From: Leucogyrophana mollusca | Taxonomy: Eukaryota > Basidiomycota > Agaricomycetes > Boletales | Assembly: GCA_021014945.1 (NCBI GenBank) | Contig: MU266336.1 | Span: forward strand, 62,001-126,000 | DNA: 64,000 nt | Reading direction: 5' to 3' | In this document: positions 19,814 through 31,864 of the stretch, piece by piece | Layout of the letters: the number at the start of each line of letters is the position of its first letter | Position numbering within the stretch: the stretch's first letter is position 1 | Notes under the pieces: model-generated | What the model was told of the DNA's origin: nothing | Databases searched by the model: none | What the model saw: only the letters and a program-made list of their open reading frames with translations | Made by a program: the position numbers and the translations under genes

Positions 19814-22666
19814 CTATTGTGTCTCAACAACATCAACATGTGGATAGTATACGCTCTCCCCCCAAAATGCCAGGACATTCACATCGAATACCGTTGCTAA
19901 CACCCATAATCTAAGAATTTTTCTCATGGGCGAGGGGGTGGGTCCACTTACCCTCAGATGTCTACCAGTGACCTGGACGACAGGGACGATCAAAATAGCC
20001 AAGCCTACGACCACACTGGATACGTGGGTGAGATGAGTGACCATTGCAGACAACGAGGTAGACGGGGACATACGCTCCTTCGACCCCAAGCGTCTCTGTG
20101 GCGCCTGATTTATTAGCCCATGGCACTTGGAAGTAAGCCACCGAAAAACCTGCCACCACTTCAGCGATTATCGTTTTTCTGATCAGCGTGGACTCACCAC
20201 CCAATGTTCGTGCGAGGTTGACGAGCGCACTGATCTCGCCCTAGGGTGTGGTGCGTCAGCTCGCAGACATAATGCTATGACACACGGAACCCTACCTGCT
20301 GTTTAGGGAAACAATCATTACAATACGCGTCTACAAACGCCATCTTTAGTGGGAAACAACACGATCACAACAAGGAACACAGACAAACGGCGACAGTATT
20401 GACCATGACGGCGATTTGAGCAATAGCCCATCCAATAATGACGGCTGCTGTACTTAGGCGCTGCAACCCAGCGCCCAAGGTGACGAACCCGCAGATGTAA
20501 AGAGGCATCGCGACGTAACAAGCCCTTGTACACGAACGCTATTAGTTTCATTGCGCAATGGCGATAATTTAGAACACACCAAAGCCGACTCTCAGCCTCA
20601 AATACACCCTTATTCCTACGGATACTTAGATTCATGATCCAGTCGTTGAGGAAGCGGCCCGTAAATTCCCCTAGCAGTACACCAACCTTTGACGCCAACT
20701 TTCAGTCAAAGAACACCAGAAGAATAGAAGCGAACCATACAATGGGGGTTGCGTAGAAACCTGCAATGATGGTTTGGTTATAGCCGAAACCGAAAGGTGG
20801 CGCAGACCCCAAGAATACGACGTTCGTGGTCTGTGGAACAGATGAAAAAGCCCGTAACCCAGGAACCATCGAGGACTTACATTAAGGCCACAAGAGAACC
20901 CAAAAACCAAGGCCTGTTCCAAATTGAACAATGTGAGTCCTGCTCCGGATTAATCTACTCCACAAAAGAACTCGCCTCAAAGATTAGGATGCTCAAGAGA
21001 TGTGGACGCCATACGACATTGAACGGACAAAGAACAACCTCCCACCACGGGGGTCGGTACTTTGCCATCTTCAGCCCCGTGAGACCTATGAGCGTCTCTA
21101 CCCGATATCGCAGACCTTGTGTTGGGCGCTTCGGGATAGGCTTGACCGTACGATCATACATCCTGAAATTAGGATGAGGGTGAAAGCCAGGTTATCTACG
21201 GCAGGAAGGAACGCACGTTTCCTCTCCGAAGAAGGTGATAAGGAGGACGACGATTCCACCGTATATGCATCCGATACCATAAGACCATCTCCAGCTGCAG
21301 GCAAAACCACGATCAGGGGCCAGTTTGACGCGCGTCAGAGCTAACACCTACTTTGCTTTGGCAACGAGAAATCCAAAGAGAAACGGCGAGACGAAAGGCG
21401 ATACGACAAACCCGAAAGTCCAGATGTTTAGCTGCACAAGATATAAGCAAGGCATAGCTGAGCAGCAACGCGCATGTATATACCTTGCGCGCTTGCAGGT
21501 GGAATGGGAATATATCCGTCACAATATACAGCCCCTGTGGAAACGACATTGGAGGGGGGATGGATGAAGCCCGGCTTACTCACTGTGACTTGGGGGCATG
21601 TCCTATTTTCCGGTACGGTTTCGTTCAGATCCTTGCAATGCAGTGCGGAACGTTACATACCCGAAAAAAGCGGTCAGACAACGCATCGCTTGATATATCC
21701 TGGTCAATCTCCCATCAGGAAGTGGCTGCAAAGCTGTTATCCTTACCAGTAAACGTGCCAAGGTTTGGGGCCACAGCACAGCCAATGAGGAAGGCCAAGG
21801 CCAGGACCTGAGATTTCGCCATTCAGGAAAGCTCAGTGTAGAAGGGAATCTCGGCGTAGGCTCACTTGTGACCAAAAAAGAATCGGAAGACGGCCAAAAC
21901 GTCTCATAAGCATGACGCTAAGTATACTTCCCCAGCCTGGTCAAAAAGGTCAGTTCAGATCTGGGTGGCAATTTACAGACTTAGCACCGACCTAGGAGAA
22001 AGATACTCCAACTACCCCGAACATATCATGAATTGCTTTCAAAGGACACATTGAGGTACTTACTTTGAAGTCATATCATTGATTACGCCGGTCGTCGTGT
22101 CATATTGCTGAGACAGCGGGAACAACGCCGCAATACCTGCAGCGAGTTGGCATAAGAAGTCTGAATGTAATTACCGGTTATTTACCTATTCCCGAATCAA
22201 AATCAGGTACGACTGCTGCTAGGGTGCCGATAAGCAACTGGACAGCCTTGCGCCCATTACTCCACTGGAGGAGGGTGGCGATTGAGGACCAGTAAATCGA
22301 GCACTCTCTGCCAGTGTACGTACGTTCTGCGGATCGTTTGGGTCATCCGCGGGTTGAGGCCAAAGGACTTTAGTGCCGTCGTGCGTCAGTTTGAGTTTGG
22401 CCGCAACGATCGGACCAAGTTCCAGTATAGCTTCTCTGCGAGGAGGTGGAGGGGTCAGAAGATATGGCGACGAAAACCGCAAAGTGGACGTACTTAGGGT
22501 CAATGACCAAGCGACCAGCATTAACTTCGTGAAACGATAGTAAATCTACCTCTTGTTCAGAGGAGTCGGCGTCGCTGACCAGCGTATCGACTTTCTTTTC
22601 GATGGAAGCCGAGTCACGAGTAGCGGCCTCCTCGCTTGCGCTTCCAGCTGTCATAGAATGCGCCAT
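19814..22666 (-). CDS. MFS general-substrate transporter, 12-TM type (intron-rich)
   Basis: The protein starts MAHSMTAGSASEEAATRDS and continues LELGPIVAAKLKLTHDGTKV and LWPQPADDPNDPQNWSNGRK, a lead-in typical of a large agaricomycete MFS family. Joined exons then give LIGTLAAVVPDFDSGIGIAA, YDTTTGVINDMTSNWSIFLL, MLMRRFGRLPILFWSQ, LTAFFGTCPQVTGLYIVTDI, FPFHLQARK, NWRWSYGIGCIYGGIVVLL, ETMYDRTVKPIPKRPTQG, MPLYICGFVTLGAGLQ, NDCFPKQQGEISALVNLART and GGFSVAYFQVPWANKSG. More than twelve introns are needed and all junctions I tested stay open. One intron (20914-20975) has a GC donor (GAG|GCGAGT ... CAG|GCC). The last few dozen codons after VTGRHLR are less certain. Substrate unknown. It is not obviously linked to the 5.8-16.5 kb block, from which the RBR gene separates it. 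Confidence 0.85.
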
Positions 22667-23703
22667 CTCGCCACGAAGTAAATGTTGGATGGCTGCATAC
22701 TGAGACGCCTTGCGTGCCTTTCATATACGCCGAATGAAAGTTTCGGGTGCAGCTGAGTGCCCGAACGCAGTCGTGATTTCTCAGGTCGGATCCAAAGAAC
22801 CATTATCAGTCTGTCACGAGTTCAAACACGAGTGGGCTACGCCCCAATATCGTGACTTACTCCCACCAGAAGGACTGCGAGCCCCTCGGGCTCTCGGGTA
22901 AGGGTTGAGACGGACGGCTCGAAGAGTTCGCATCATTCCCAGCGACCATGGGGTAGGATCCAGTGAGGAACCGCTGCCTGAAAGCCGTCAGATGAATGAA
23001 CATGTATGGTAGTCATCAAGAACTCCACAACCTGAGTCGATCGACTGATAGAGGTTTTGTCATCAGAAGGACTACCAAGAAAGCATTTGATCTGATTAGC
23101 ACGCAGACGACGATACCTTCAGTGCAGGACAGAAGTCACGGAGGAAGGATTATCCGCGATAGTGACTGAACTGCTTACTAGATCAGCAATATTTGTATCC
23201 AGCGTGGGCTCGATACTCGTCCGACCTGCTGCCTGTGATTAGCTAGATAAAAACGTCCTACCTCCGATGACACGGACACAAGTACTAGTAGAAATGTCTG
23301 CCGGGTAAACTAAATCGCTCAACTGCCTTCACTTAGTATAAGTAAGCAAAGAAGACACTAGATTGATCTCGAGGGTCGCGTCGGCCTATCTGCGGGTAAC
23401 TGAACTGGGAGAAGTATGCGGGTGAGAGACGGTAAACTTCTCAACATGTAAACAGGAAGCCGTCACTGCGTGTTGAGAATGCATTGCAAGTGATCTTGAA
23501 CTGCTCAAACAAAGCAAAGCGACCGGGAGGAGCTGAGCTGGGACTGGTCACTCATTCTGCGTTCGATGCCATAAAGATGTGTGGGCATAAATTTCTGCAT
23601 AAGGCCTACTTTTATCAATGGAGTCAGCCTTACAACGACATGACAGCATGATCAGCACCCCGTTGATGATCCCCTAATCTCCTGCACCCAATCACGCCGA
23701 CGC
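22667..23703. other. Intergenic, no gene supported
   Basis: About 1 kb between the MFS 5' end and the RPS13 3' end. Only short unsupported frames occur; no repeat or RNA gene was recognised. Confidence 0.6.
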
Positions 23704-24344
23704 TCATGCAATGAGAGTGGAGGCAGTCGCGGAGTCGTATTTGAACGTAGGGGGGATCTGCTGCTTGGTCTTGTAGTAACGTGCGAGACGGTGAATACGC
23801 GACTCGATCAAGATGAGGCGGAACTTCGAGTCCTTGTCCTTGCGGTTGACTTCAAGGTGCTTGCGCACGGCCACCGCCTTTTTGACGAGGTGCCAAAGGT
23901 CCTCGGGGATGGACGGTGCCAATCCTATCCCCAAACAAAAGGCATATGAAGCAACAGGACAGCACACAACGTGCGACCAGAAAGGAAGAAAAACGCGCAT
24001 AGTACGTGAGCGTGAGAAGGGACCGTATGGCGTAGATACACGCACCATGGGACTTGAGGATACGCAGGATTTTGTTACCAGTGACGAAGCGCACTTGGGG
24101 GATGCCGTGCGAGTCACGGAGGGTGACACCAATTTGGGAAGGAGTAAGACCCTTGCGGGCCAACTTCATGATGTGCTCAACAACATCCTCGGGCGTAGTC
24201 TTAAGCCACGAAGGGGGAGAGCGCTTGTAGGGGAGAGCAGAGGACGCTGCAAATGTCACATGAATTGTCAGAGGGTCATTCAAGGAGCACCCAGCGGATA
24301 CAAAACATACAAATGCCCTTTCCGGGAGCGTGCATGCGACCCAT
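23704..24344 (-). CDS. RPS13: 40S ribosomal protein S13 (uS15), 151 aa
   Basis: Exons 24344-24311, 24246-24046 and 23924-23704 close in frame to 151 residues, the usual length. The protein starts [20 protein letters not shown] and continues [37 protein letters not shown] and [17 protein letters not shown]. It ends [20 protein letters not shown]. It is a component of the small ribosomal subunit. The first exon is only 34 nt, as is common for fungal ribosomal protein genes. It is transcribed divergently from RPS6. Confidence 0.97.
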
Positions 24345-24718
24345 GATGAATCTACGAGGCTGGATCAGCCATATCCAACATCCCTCACGCAAAATATACT
24401 CACTAATTTGAGGGAGACGACGGAGATCTTGAGGCTTGTCGTTATTGCCGTTGGGCGCGTTGGTCGGAAAGTCTTGTCACGCGTCACGCTCTAGCTGTGG
24501 CTTGACCCACTGTACAGTTGCAAACCTTATTTTCTGGCTCAGCCACAGCCCGGAAAGTGTGTAGGTTCGTGTTGGCTGAAAGGCAATCCGCAAGATCAAG
24601 ACCATTCGACGTCGTTACCGCCGACGGTGACTAGGCCTATCCTCACTCCTCAAGGTCAGTTCATATCCACTATCATCTGTTTACTTTTAGAGCTCATAAT
24701 TCTGATTTCATCCTCAGC
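24345..24718. promoter_or_regulatory. Bidirectional promoter shared by RPS13 and RPS6
   Basis: 374 bp separate the two start codons, so both ribosomal protein genes must be driven from this region. A pyrimidine-rich stretch ending in TTTAG and TCCTCAG lies just before the RPS6 ATG and may be a 5' leader, possibly with an intron. No specific factor site is assigned. Confidence 0.6.
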
Positions 24719-25638
24719 ATGAAGATTAACATTGCCAGTGTGTTCAATGGCGCGACCTTGTCCTCAAGCGTTTGGCTAATCATTCTACGCAGACCCCGCC
24801 ACTGGGGAACAAAAGACCATCGACATTGACGACGAGAGGAGATAGTACGCGGCATCAGGTCGTCACACTACATATTTGCTGACCAAACGCCTCGTAGCCG
24901 TATCTTCTATGACAAGAAAATCGCCCAGGAAGTCGAGGCCGACTCTATTGGAGATGAATGGAAGGGCTACGTTTTCCGCATTACCGGTGGTAACGACAAG
25001 CAAGGTTTCCCCATGAAGCAGGGTGTCCTGCTACCCTACCGTGTCAGACTGCTGCTGGCTGATGGACACTCGTGTTACCGACCCCGCCGTACTGGAGAGA
25101 GGAAGCGTAAATCAGTCCGTGGATGCATCGTCGGCCCTGACATCGCCGTACTCTCCGTCGTCATCGTCAAGCAGGGCGAGAGCGACATTCCTGGACTCAC
25201 TGACAACGTGCTCCCCAAGAGGCTTGGCCCCAAGAGAGCAACGAAGATCAGGAAGTTCTTCAACTTATCGAAGGAGGATGATGTCAGGAAATACGTTGTC
25301 CGGCGTGAGGTGAAGAGCGCGAAGAAGGAGAACGCCAAGCCTTACACCAAGGCGTAAGTGGATTTTTGCAACTGCCAATTTTGAAAGCTCATTGCCACCA
25401 GTCCTAAAATCCAACGACTTGTTACCCCCTTGCGTCTCCAACGCCGCCGTCATTTGCGTTCTCTCAACCGTCGCCGGATCGACCGCCAGAAGGAGCAGAA
25501 GGCCGAATACGAGTAAGGCCTCCTCAGTCTACGGTTGTCGTTCGTTACTTACAGGCAATTCCTCTTAGATCCCTCCTGCAAAAGCGTGTTGCGGAGAAGA
25601 AGGCCAAGGTTGCTGCTATCAAGGCTTCGCACAAGTGA
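24719..25638 (+). CDS. RPS6: 40S ribosomal protein S6 (eS6), 235 aa
   Basis: Exons 24719-24737, 24793-24844, 24898-25353, 25402-25512 and 25569-25638 close in frame. The product starts [20 protein letters not shown] and continues [56 protein letters not shown] and [20 protein letters not shown]. It ends in the basic C-terminal helix ([20 protein letters not shown], then [14 protein letters not shown]). It belongs to the small ribosomal subunit. The C-terminus is shorter than in animals and has only limited serine content, as in other fungi. Divergent partner of RPS13. Confidence 0.97.
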
Positions 25639-26989
25639 GCGGTAACAACACCAATTCATAGGGCACCAGGCTGACATTAAACCCAAGGACTGCCTAAAAT
25701 GCCTCCACAACCCCTCGCACTCGTCCGCTCACATGTTGTTAGGCTTCCTATGGTACTCCATGTCATGACATGCTTTGACCCTATACTATCTCATCAAAGC
25801 CCTGTGTCACTCGATGATAAGTTTGAGTGGAGTAGATGGCTTTCTGGTGTTGTTCTCCAGAGCACTGTAACAGAGCTAGGCCACGATCGCTCCAGATTGA
25901 CGCTGCGCTGAAGTAAGACTTGGACTACTCAGTTATGAGCCATATATTTCGTCCGTAAGTTACCGCAACTTCGCAGCGTCGAAGCGGTCTCCTTGTACAT
26001 ATCCCCTCTCAAGCTACCAGAGTTTGACCCTGGTGGTCGCATATTGTATCACAAACACCAAAGTAAGTCGCCTTTCCACCACTTTAAGTATGTACACACC
26101 CACTGATGTTGGAGAGATAAGCTCAGATCAATGGAGTGGTTCGACTGGGGCGTGTAAATCAAGTGTAAGCCGGCGTGCGGGACTGAGGTAATCATTAATC
26201 TGATCGATCCCCTCTTGTATTCATTCGTTGGCCGTAGAAGATAAGGTTATCTTCCGACTTGGCCGATAGGATTTCCGCTCCTGTCACCTCCCACACATGA
26301 AGACGAGCAACGCAAATCATACGTGCTACTACAGGCCTCAAATGAAGCCAAGCCTGGAGTTGAGAACGAATGGGAGCGACCTCAAGCCGAGTGTATCCGG
26401 CCCTTAGCCCTCTTTTCCTTCTGACAGATACCGCCGCCCGTACAAGTACAAATTCAGTATGATTGGTCTTTCTTCATGATCGAACGAACGCGAGGAAAAC
26501 GATAGCCAGGCTTCTCGCTGCTGATCAGTCTAAACAGGCACTTGTCGGCCGCCGATAATTTATTGGCATGGCCATACGTTGCTGTATCGTGTTACGAGGT
26601 GGGACCCCACGTCGTTGTGGAAGTGCCCATCAAGCTGCGTAATAAATCCACCCAGGTTTCTGCATTATGATCTAAACTTGAGCTCTCTTGTACTTTTCCT
26701 CAGACACCTCCGAAGGCGGCGTGGGCCACTCTGCAAGGGTTTTACAGCGGTGAGGAATACCCATAATGCCTCGATCTTCGTTTACTAAACAGCGCGAACA
26801 TTGGTGTGCAAAGATATGTGACTTGGGAGTGCAACATGACATGAGTTGGGAGATAGTGTTAAGTTTCCGTCAGCCCACCCTGGCGATTCCACGACCCCAA
26901 ATCATTGAAGCGATACCCTCGTATAACAATTAACAAAACAGTAAACCCGACGCAGATAACCGATAGCTCGCAGCAATACCGTACTGGCT
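25639..26989. other. Intergenic, no gene supported
   Basis: About 1.35 kb between the RPS6 3' end and the 3' end of the HET gene. Only short frames are seen (for example 25699-25911) with no family resemblance. No tRNA or repeat was recognised. Confidence 0.55.
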
Positions 26990-28489
26990 CTACAACCACA
27001 CGGTTGTCAGCGAGCATTGTATGTGCTTACGACAAGAGACTGCAAGAATTTTATCAGTGGGAACCCGCTTCCAGTCACTCTGTCCAGCACGATCCGCATG
27101 CAAAAGCAAGGGGACATAATCCCTCCTGGGTATCAAGGCGCCTTGAGAAGCATCGCTCTCAACTGGAACGTAGTCCAAGATCCCGACTGCAACCTTGAAG
27201 CTATTCGATACCTGACTATCCTTGACCCGCACGGTTAACTCCTCCAAGATCCCATCGTGAGTGCTCTTCTCCGAATCGAAGCCGAGCGTATAGGAATTAT
27301 ACCGGTGATTATCCACTTCAACCCAACTATTATTGTCCCGCTGCTTCAAACAGGGAATGACAAGGAGCAGTCGCAGCTTGACTCCGCGCTTGGTTGACTT
27401 GTACAGCTTGTCGCCGCGATGGATGTACCCATGCTCTCTGGAGGGCCTCGCAATCGGGATTGGGTAGTAACTCTTCGGGGACTCCGCTATCCCGCTGCTG
27501 TACTGGGAACTTTGCCCCGCCCACGCAAAAATCTGCCACTCTTCACATCTCTGCATGAGGATCTCCATGAGCCTGTGGAAGGCCCACTTTCCCTCACCAT
27601 ACGCAATTGGCATCGTGATGTCGAATAAGCCAATGAGGGAATATGCGACGTCCTCAGTTCTAGTCGCCTTACGCTGCGAAGCCCACAACATCTTGTCATG
27701 TACCCTGTCGGTTCCAGGCCGAAAATCGGAGATGTCCGCGTATGGTATCTTCGTGACTTTCTCGATTTCCGCCTTGAGAGAGCGGCTCTTCTTATCTTCC
27801 TCCCTAATACCCCCTTTCGCACCGAGAAACTTCCAATCCCTCCCGTAGAACTTCATGGCTCGTGGGGCAAGAAGCTCCTGCAGTGTCCACGCCCGAGTGA
27901 AGTACACCTCGTTCAGAAAGTCGGCGACGGACGTCGACTGCGATAGGTATGCGATGCAGATGTCCGAGTTGCGGTACCATCTGAACATGGAACGGATGGC
28001 TTCCTCGAGCTCAGCGCTACTGGTCTTGTCGATACAACATGTATCCGACCACGCCAAGTCACAATCGTGACTTCCCGCTTTTTGGAGGAACTTCATCAGC
28101 TTTTCATGCCCAGTACCAGCTGATTTATCGTCGAGGAAGCTCGGGCTGGTCGGCTCAGCGGTATAGCCGGATTCTATTGGTTTCTTGTTGAAGGACGTCA
28201 TGTCCTGGAAGGCAGGCTCTGCGTTCGACCACCGATGAGAGAACATGGCGTATTTAACCACCTTTTTCACCACTTCGTTCAGTCCATCTTTCCTGGATAT
28301 ATCCCATCGGTGTCGGATGCTCGTCTTATCCTGGATGTACTTCTCCGTGATAAGCTCAATCCGGGGCGCGTAGTGATTTCTAACTTCTTGGCGCTCCATG
28401 AATCTCATCTCAGGGATGTAGATAAAACGGGCAGGTATGTCGTTGAAGACGAATTCGTCGAATGCTTCAACAAGGTCTGGGACTGCCAT
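26990..28489 (-). CDS. HET-domain (heterokaryon incompatibility-like) protein, 499 aa, intronless
   Basis: A single open frame from MAVPDLVEAFDEFVFNDIPA to the stop at 26990. HET-domain hallmarks occur in order: YAMFSHRWSNAEPAFQDM (about residues 80-97), CDLAWSDTCCIDKTSSAELE (about 143-162), SMFRWYRNSDICIAYL, and TRAWTLQELLAPRAMKFYGR (about 197-216), followed by RTEDVAYSLIGLFDITMPIA and YGEGKWAFHRLMEILMQ. Family knowledge: HET domains trigger a cell-death response after non-self recognition, and TIR-like folding is proposed. Here the domain stands alone, with a C-terminal region of about 200 residues and no recognisable NACHT, WD40 or ankyrin part. In agaricomycetes these genes form large variable families, so an actual incompatibility role is unproven. 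Confidence 0.9.
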   Translation of the reverse strand: MAVPDLVEAFDEFVFNDIPARFIYIPEMRFMERQEVRNHYAPRIELITEKYIQDKTSIRHRWDISRKDGLNEVVKKVVKYAMFSHRWSNAEPAFQDMTSFNKKPIESGYTAEPTSPSFLDDKSAGTGHEKLMKFLQKAGSHDCDLAWSDTCCIDKTSSAELEEAIRSMFRWYRNSDICIAYLSQSTSVADFLNEVYFTRAWTLQELLAPRAMKFYGRDWKFLGAKGGIREEDKKSRSLKAEIEKVTKIPYADISDFRPGTDRVHDKMLWASQRKATRTEDVAYSLIGLFDITMPIAYGEGKWAFHRLMEILMQRCEEWQIFAWAGQSSQYSSGIAESPKSYYPIPIARPSREHGYIHRGDKLYKSTKRGVKLRLLLVIPCLKQRDNNSWVEVDNHRYNSYTLGFDSEKSTHDGILEELTVRVKDSQVSNSFKVAVGILDYVPVESDASQGALIPRRDYVPLLLHADRAGQSDWKRVPTDKILAVSCRKHIQCSLTTVWL

Positions 28490-28899
28490 GGCGATAGCTT
28501 GAGGCTAGCAGCCGTGCGTTTCAGAAGATAGTTGACTCTGCCAGTGAAAGATTTGATTAGGACAAGGTATACGCCGCACTGGAAGTGAAATATACCTGGT
28601 TGGGTGACAGAGAGAATCTTCCTACACAGAGCCAAGCGCAATCTGCTCGGGGATTTCAAAGCGCCCCTGAGGTGCTGCTACCAGCCTGCACGGATGTCGA
28701 CTCTGAGTTGAGGGGAGATACTCGCCAGGACATGACCAGCCTGAACGTGTTGCAATCTTGTCGAGGCGCCCAGACATCGATAATCTGTCTGGGAATGTTT
28801 CAACGAGCCTGTATGTAACAACTAAATCCGGCGTCTATTCATCTATCATTATCCACAACAACGGAATTGTACTGCACAAGCGTATAGCTTCAATCACGA
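28490..28899. other. Intergenic: HET gene 5' region and HAD gene 3' region
   Basis: About 410 bp, with no coding frame or motif that I can support. Confidence 0.6.
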
Positions 28900-30166
28900 T
28901 CATGATTTCACTCTAGTCTCCCCCGCCGCCAACGCCTTCTCCTTCGTAACCTCACCCTTAATAATGGCTTCAACCACCGGATGAGCATCAGAGAAATGCT
29001 GGAATTTGATGTGCTGGATCCCCTTCTTGGTGCAGTATTTGGAAAGGTCATTCTCGCCGTTCTCTTTGACCTTGACGAAAAGGACATCCGCGTGCTGCGC
29101 TGCAGACATGTCTGTCACATCTTAAAGTCAGAATACTACCCATGATACCCCGGCACGGAGCAAGACGCACCAGAAACACCGTCTCCGAAGAAGAAGAGGG
29201 TTGGAGGGTTGGATAGCTCGAGGTAAGGAGTGATCGCTTGTGATTTGTCGTGCCCAAACGCACTACATTATGAGACGGATTAGATGGGCGAAAGCCCCGT
29301 CGACAGAGAAGGTACCTTGTAGGATGGCGGTACTTGATGCTCCATTTTCCATCAGGTTGGACATCGACGTCGTTCGATATAATCTCGATGTCTTTCGCGT
29401 CGTCTCCAAGAAGTTCCTCGAGAACCGCACGGATGACTGGTGCCATACCACTCGGGGGAGGTGAGGCTATGACCCTTCGTTGGTAGTTATTATACGCACC
29501 TTGACACAATAACGAAGGGAACGTCGTTGGCTTTGCACCACTTGTAAAAAGTTGTGAATCCTTCGTCAATCAAGATGTCTGCATAGTGCCAGGATCACAC
29601 ATGCGTCAATATTCTGTTGACAGGATCGATTGGTGAAGGAGCTCACTCTTTCTGAGAGTTGTTTTGCAGAACTCCAAGTCAGCACCTCCTTTGTCCCCGT
29701 TAGCGACACTGTCGAGCATCAGCCGGAAAGCATCCCTGTCATACAGCCCGTAATCGTCAGTCAAAGACAGGACAGGTCGAGGAAGTGTGGTTACTTGAAT
29801 CCTATCTCCTCCTTTAGAACCAACTCATTCAATCGTCTACGCTCGTCCCTTCCAAACCCGATATTATCGGTTAGATCTGTTAGCAGTCATCCGATGTCCG
29901 TTAACTCGACGCCTTTCAGACTCCAGGCTTGAGCACATATTAGCACTCACAATCATTCGAATCGAGGTTCGTGATCGTGCCATCCCTGCAATGAGGATGA
30001 GAAGCGGTTCAAGATCAAAAACTCGCGTACGGAATAGGAGCTGTTATACCACATGGCGGAGGGAACAAAGAACAGTTTAAACCAACCAATCGGAAAGGAC
30101 AACGAATTTCTTGCCCAAGTGCAACGGTGGATACGGAAGAGTGCTTTCGGGTGCTTGTGAGCCCAT
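28900..30166 (-). CDS. HAD-superfamily phosphatase, phosphoserine phosphatase / MtnX-like
   Basis: Starts MGSQAPESTLPYPPLHLGKK at 30166, with exon 30166-30087 joined to 29985-29951. This creates motif I as LSDWDGTITNLDSND (DxDGT-type nucleophile). Following exons give YLTDNIGFGRDERRRLNELV, FRLMLDSVANGDKGGADLEF, ILIDEGFTTFYKWCKANDVP and FVIVS (motif II serine), then GMAPVIRAVLEELLGDDAKD, GHDKSQAI (motif III lysine) and FFFGDGVSDMSAAQHADVLF (motif IV GDGxSD). It ends KALAAGETRVKS. Family knowledge: these are small-molecule phosphatases acting in the cytosol on phospho-amino acids, sugar or polyol phosphates. The true substrate cannot be told from sequence. All four motifs are intact. Confidence 0.88.
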
Positions 30167-30594
30167 GGTGATGATAGGCGTAGTGGTGGTTAAGAATAAG
30201 CAGCAATTTTGAGCGCTGGGCGTGTCAGTGAACGTTTGTGAGAAGATATGATTGGTTTCTCGGAACGGAGGCGAGGAAGCGCGGACTCCGATCTTATCTC
30301 TGATCACCGTGAGGAAGAGACAAAAAGCCAAGGCATAATAATTATAAGTCTACTATTGCACACTCTATGAAAACATTGAAGGGGGTAATTACGGTGTAAC
30401 AAGGCCAGGCAACGTATGCGTACACTGTATTAGTGAACCGTATGGTTGGTGGGTGGGTGTGAAGGAAAGCTACGAAACATTGGGGAAGTGCAGAGGAAAG
30501 TGGAGCGAGAGTGAGAGATGTATAGAAACAGTCATTAGTGTCGATATTGATGAATTAATGTGTGATATGTTATGTGCACGATGATGTCGGGAAT
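30167..30594. other. Intergenic between HAD phosphatase and MIOX genes
   Basis: About 430 bp containing the HAD gene promoter and MIOX 3' UTR. No further feature was recognised. Confidence 0.6.
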
Positions 30595-31864
30595 TTACCA
30601 GTCAAGAACGGGAGGGAAAAACTTCGCGATGAGCTCCTCATAGTATGGCCGAAGTTTCTCGGGGTCGCAAGGCTCATCGTCCTTGCTGTACAAGTCGTAG
30701 GGATTGAAAGCACGCACAGCCTCCAAGCTCTTCTGGTCCTTTTCGTTACAGAGGTGCATGTAGGCCCCCTCCCTGTGCCACCTGTGAGGGGCACAATGTC
30801 AGGGCGATGTTGGTGGATAGCGAGCAAATTACATACGGATAGAAGCTATGATACCGGATCATAGCGAGGGCTTCCTCGGGAAGGGTGCTTTGGTCCTTCA
30901 CGACATGGTAAAGATACTAGTATGATGGTAAGTATGGTCTTATAAGCTGACGAAGTGATGCCTACCTCGTCGTGCCCCCATGATACCATGACGTTGTCAA
31001 GACCACAGTGTGGTTGGTATATTCCGCACTCGGTTGAATACACGCTGTCGTCGTAATCGGGATTTCCAGCAAAGGTTTCGGGATAGATGTTCTTGTCAGA
31101 GTACTTGCATCCAACAACGAAAGTGTCCTGTCGGAGATATCAGACCACGACAGCGTCCCAAAGCAAACAGGAAAACTTACGCCGACAACATCCCATTGTC
31201 CCTCTGATCCAAATATGAACATCAACTTCCCTAGGTCATGGATGAGACCAGTGACCTGAAGGTCGTAGTGAGCGTCAAGACAACGGTGACTGTGGGACAG
31301 CCATTCACCTGCATCCATTCAGGCTTTCCATCCCGTCGGATAGCCTCCGCGGTTTGGAGGAGATGCTCGATTTGAGATAGCTCCGTCTACGATGTGGGGT
31401 CAGAAACTATTCACGTTAGATGATATTTCTGACACTTACATCTGGATCGGAGTCGTCAACGAGAGTATTGAGCTTCTCCATGGCCTCCCATATGCCCATG
31501 CGACCGCGCTTACGACTCTTAAAGTCCACACGCGCTTTAATGTTAAAGTCAACAGTTTGCTTCTCTATCAAGTCCGGATGTTCAGTGTCAACCACAGGTA
31601 ATCATAGCGCCTGGGACAAACCATGCTGCTCCTTGTAGAAGGCCTTGACACGGTCACAGGCAGATTCATATTGACGGAACGACTTCTTATCCTTCGACGA
31701 GTCAAACTCGGACTTGTCATCCCAAAGTTTTGCCTTCAAGACATTGACTGTGGGCATCATCAGAGATGTTTCGAAGTCAATGAACGGATAAAAAATCGCG
31801 TACCATCATCGATGGCGTCCGATGTTGCGTCAAAGTCGCGACCGTCAAGATTCAGAGCAGGCAT
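30595..31864 (-). CDS. MIOX: Myo-inositol oxygenase
   Basis: Starts [20 protein letters not shown] at 31864 and ends KFFPPVLDW at 30595, with several short introns. The order of signature blocks is the family's: [73 protein letters not shown] (HD-domain iron ligands), [39 protein letters not shown] (further His/Asp ligands), [19 protein letters not shown], and [20 protein letters not shown]. Function: a di-iron enzyme that uses O2 to cleave myo-inositol to D-glucuronate in the cytosol. The next gene on the same strand is an aldo-keto reductase that could take the next step. No missing ligand was noted. Confidence 0.95.

Noticed and set aside
19814..22666. Second MFS gene as part of the biosynthetic cluster
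   Set aside because: It is separated by the RBR ligase gene and belongs to a broad general-substrate family; there is no specific link.
23813..24346. 177-codon plus-strand frame
   Set aside because: Antisense shadow of RPS13.
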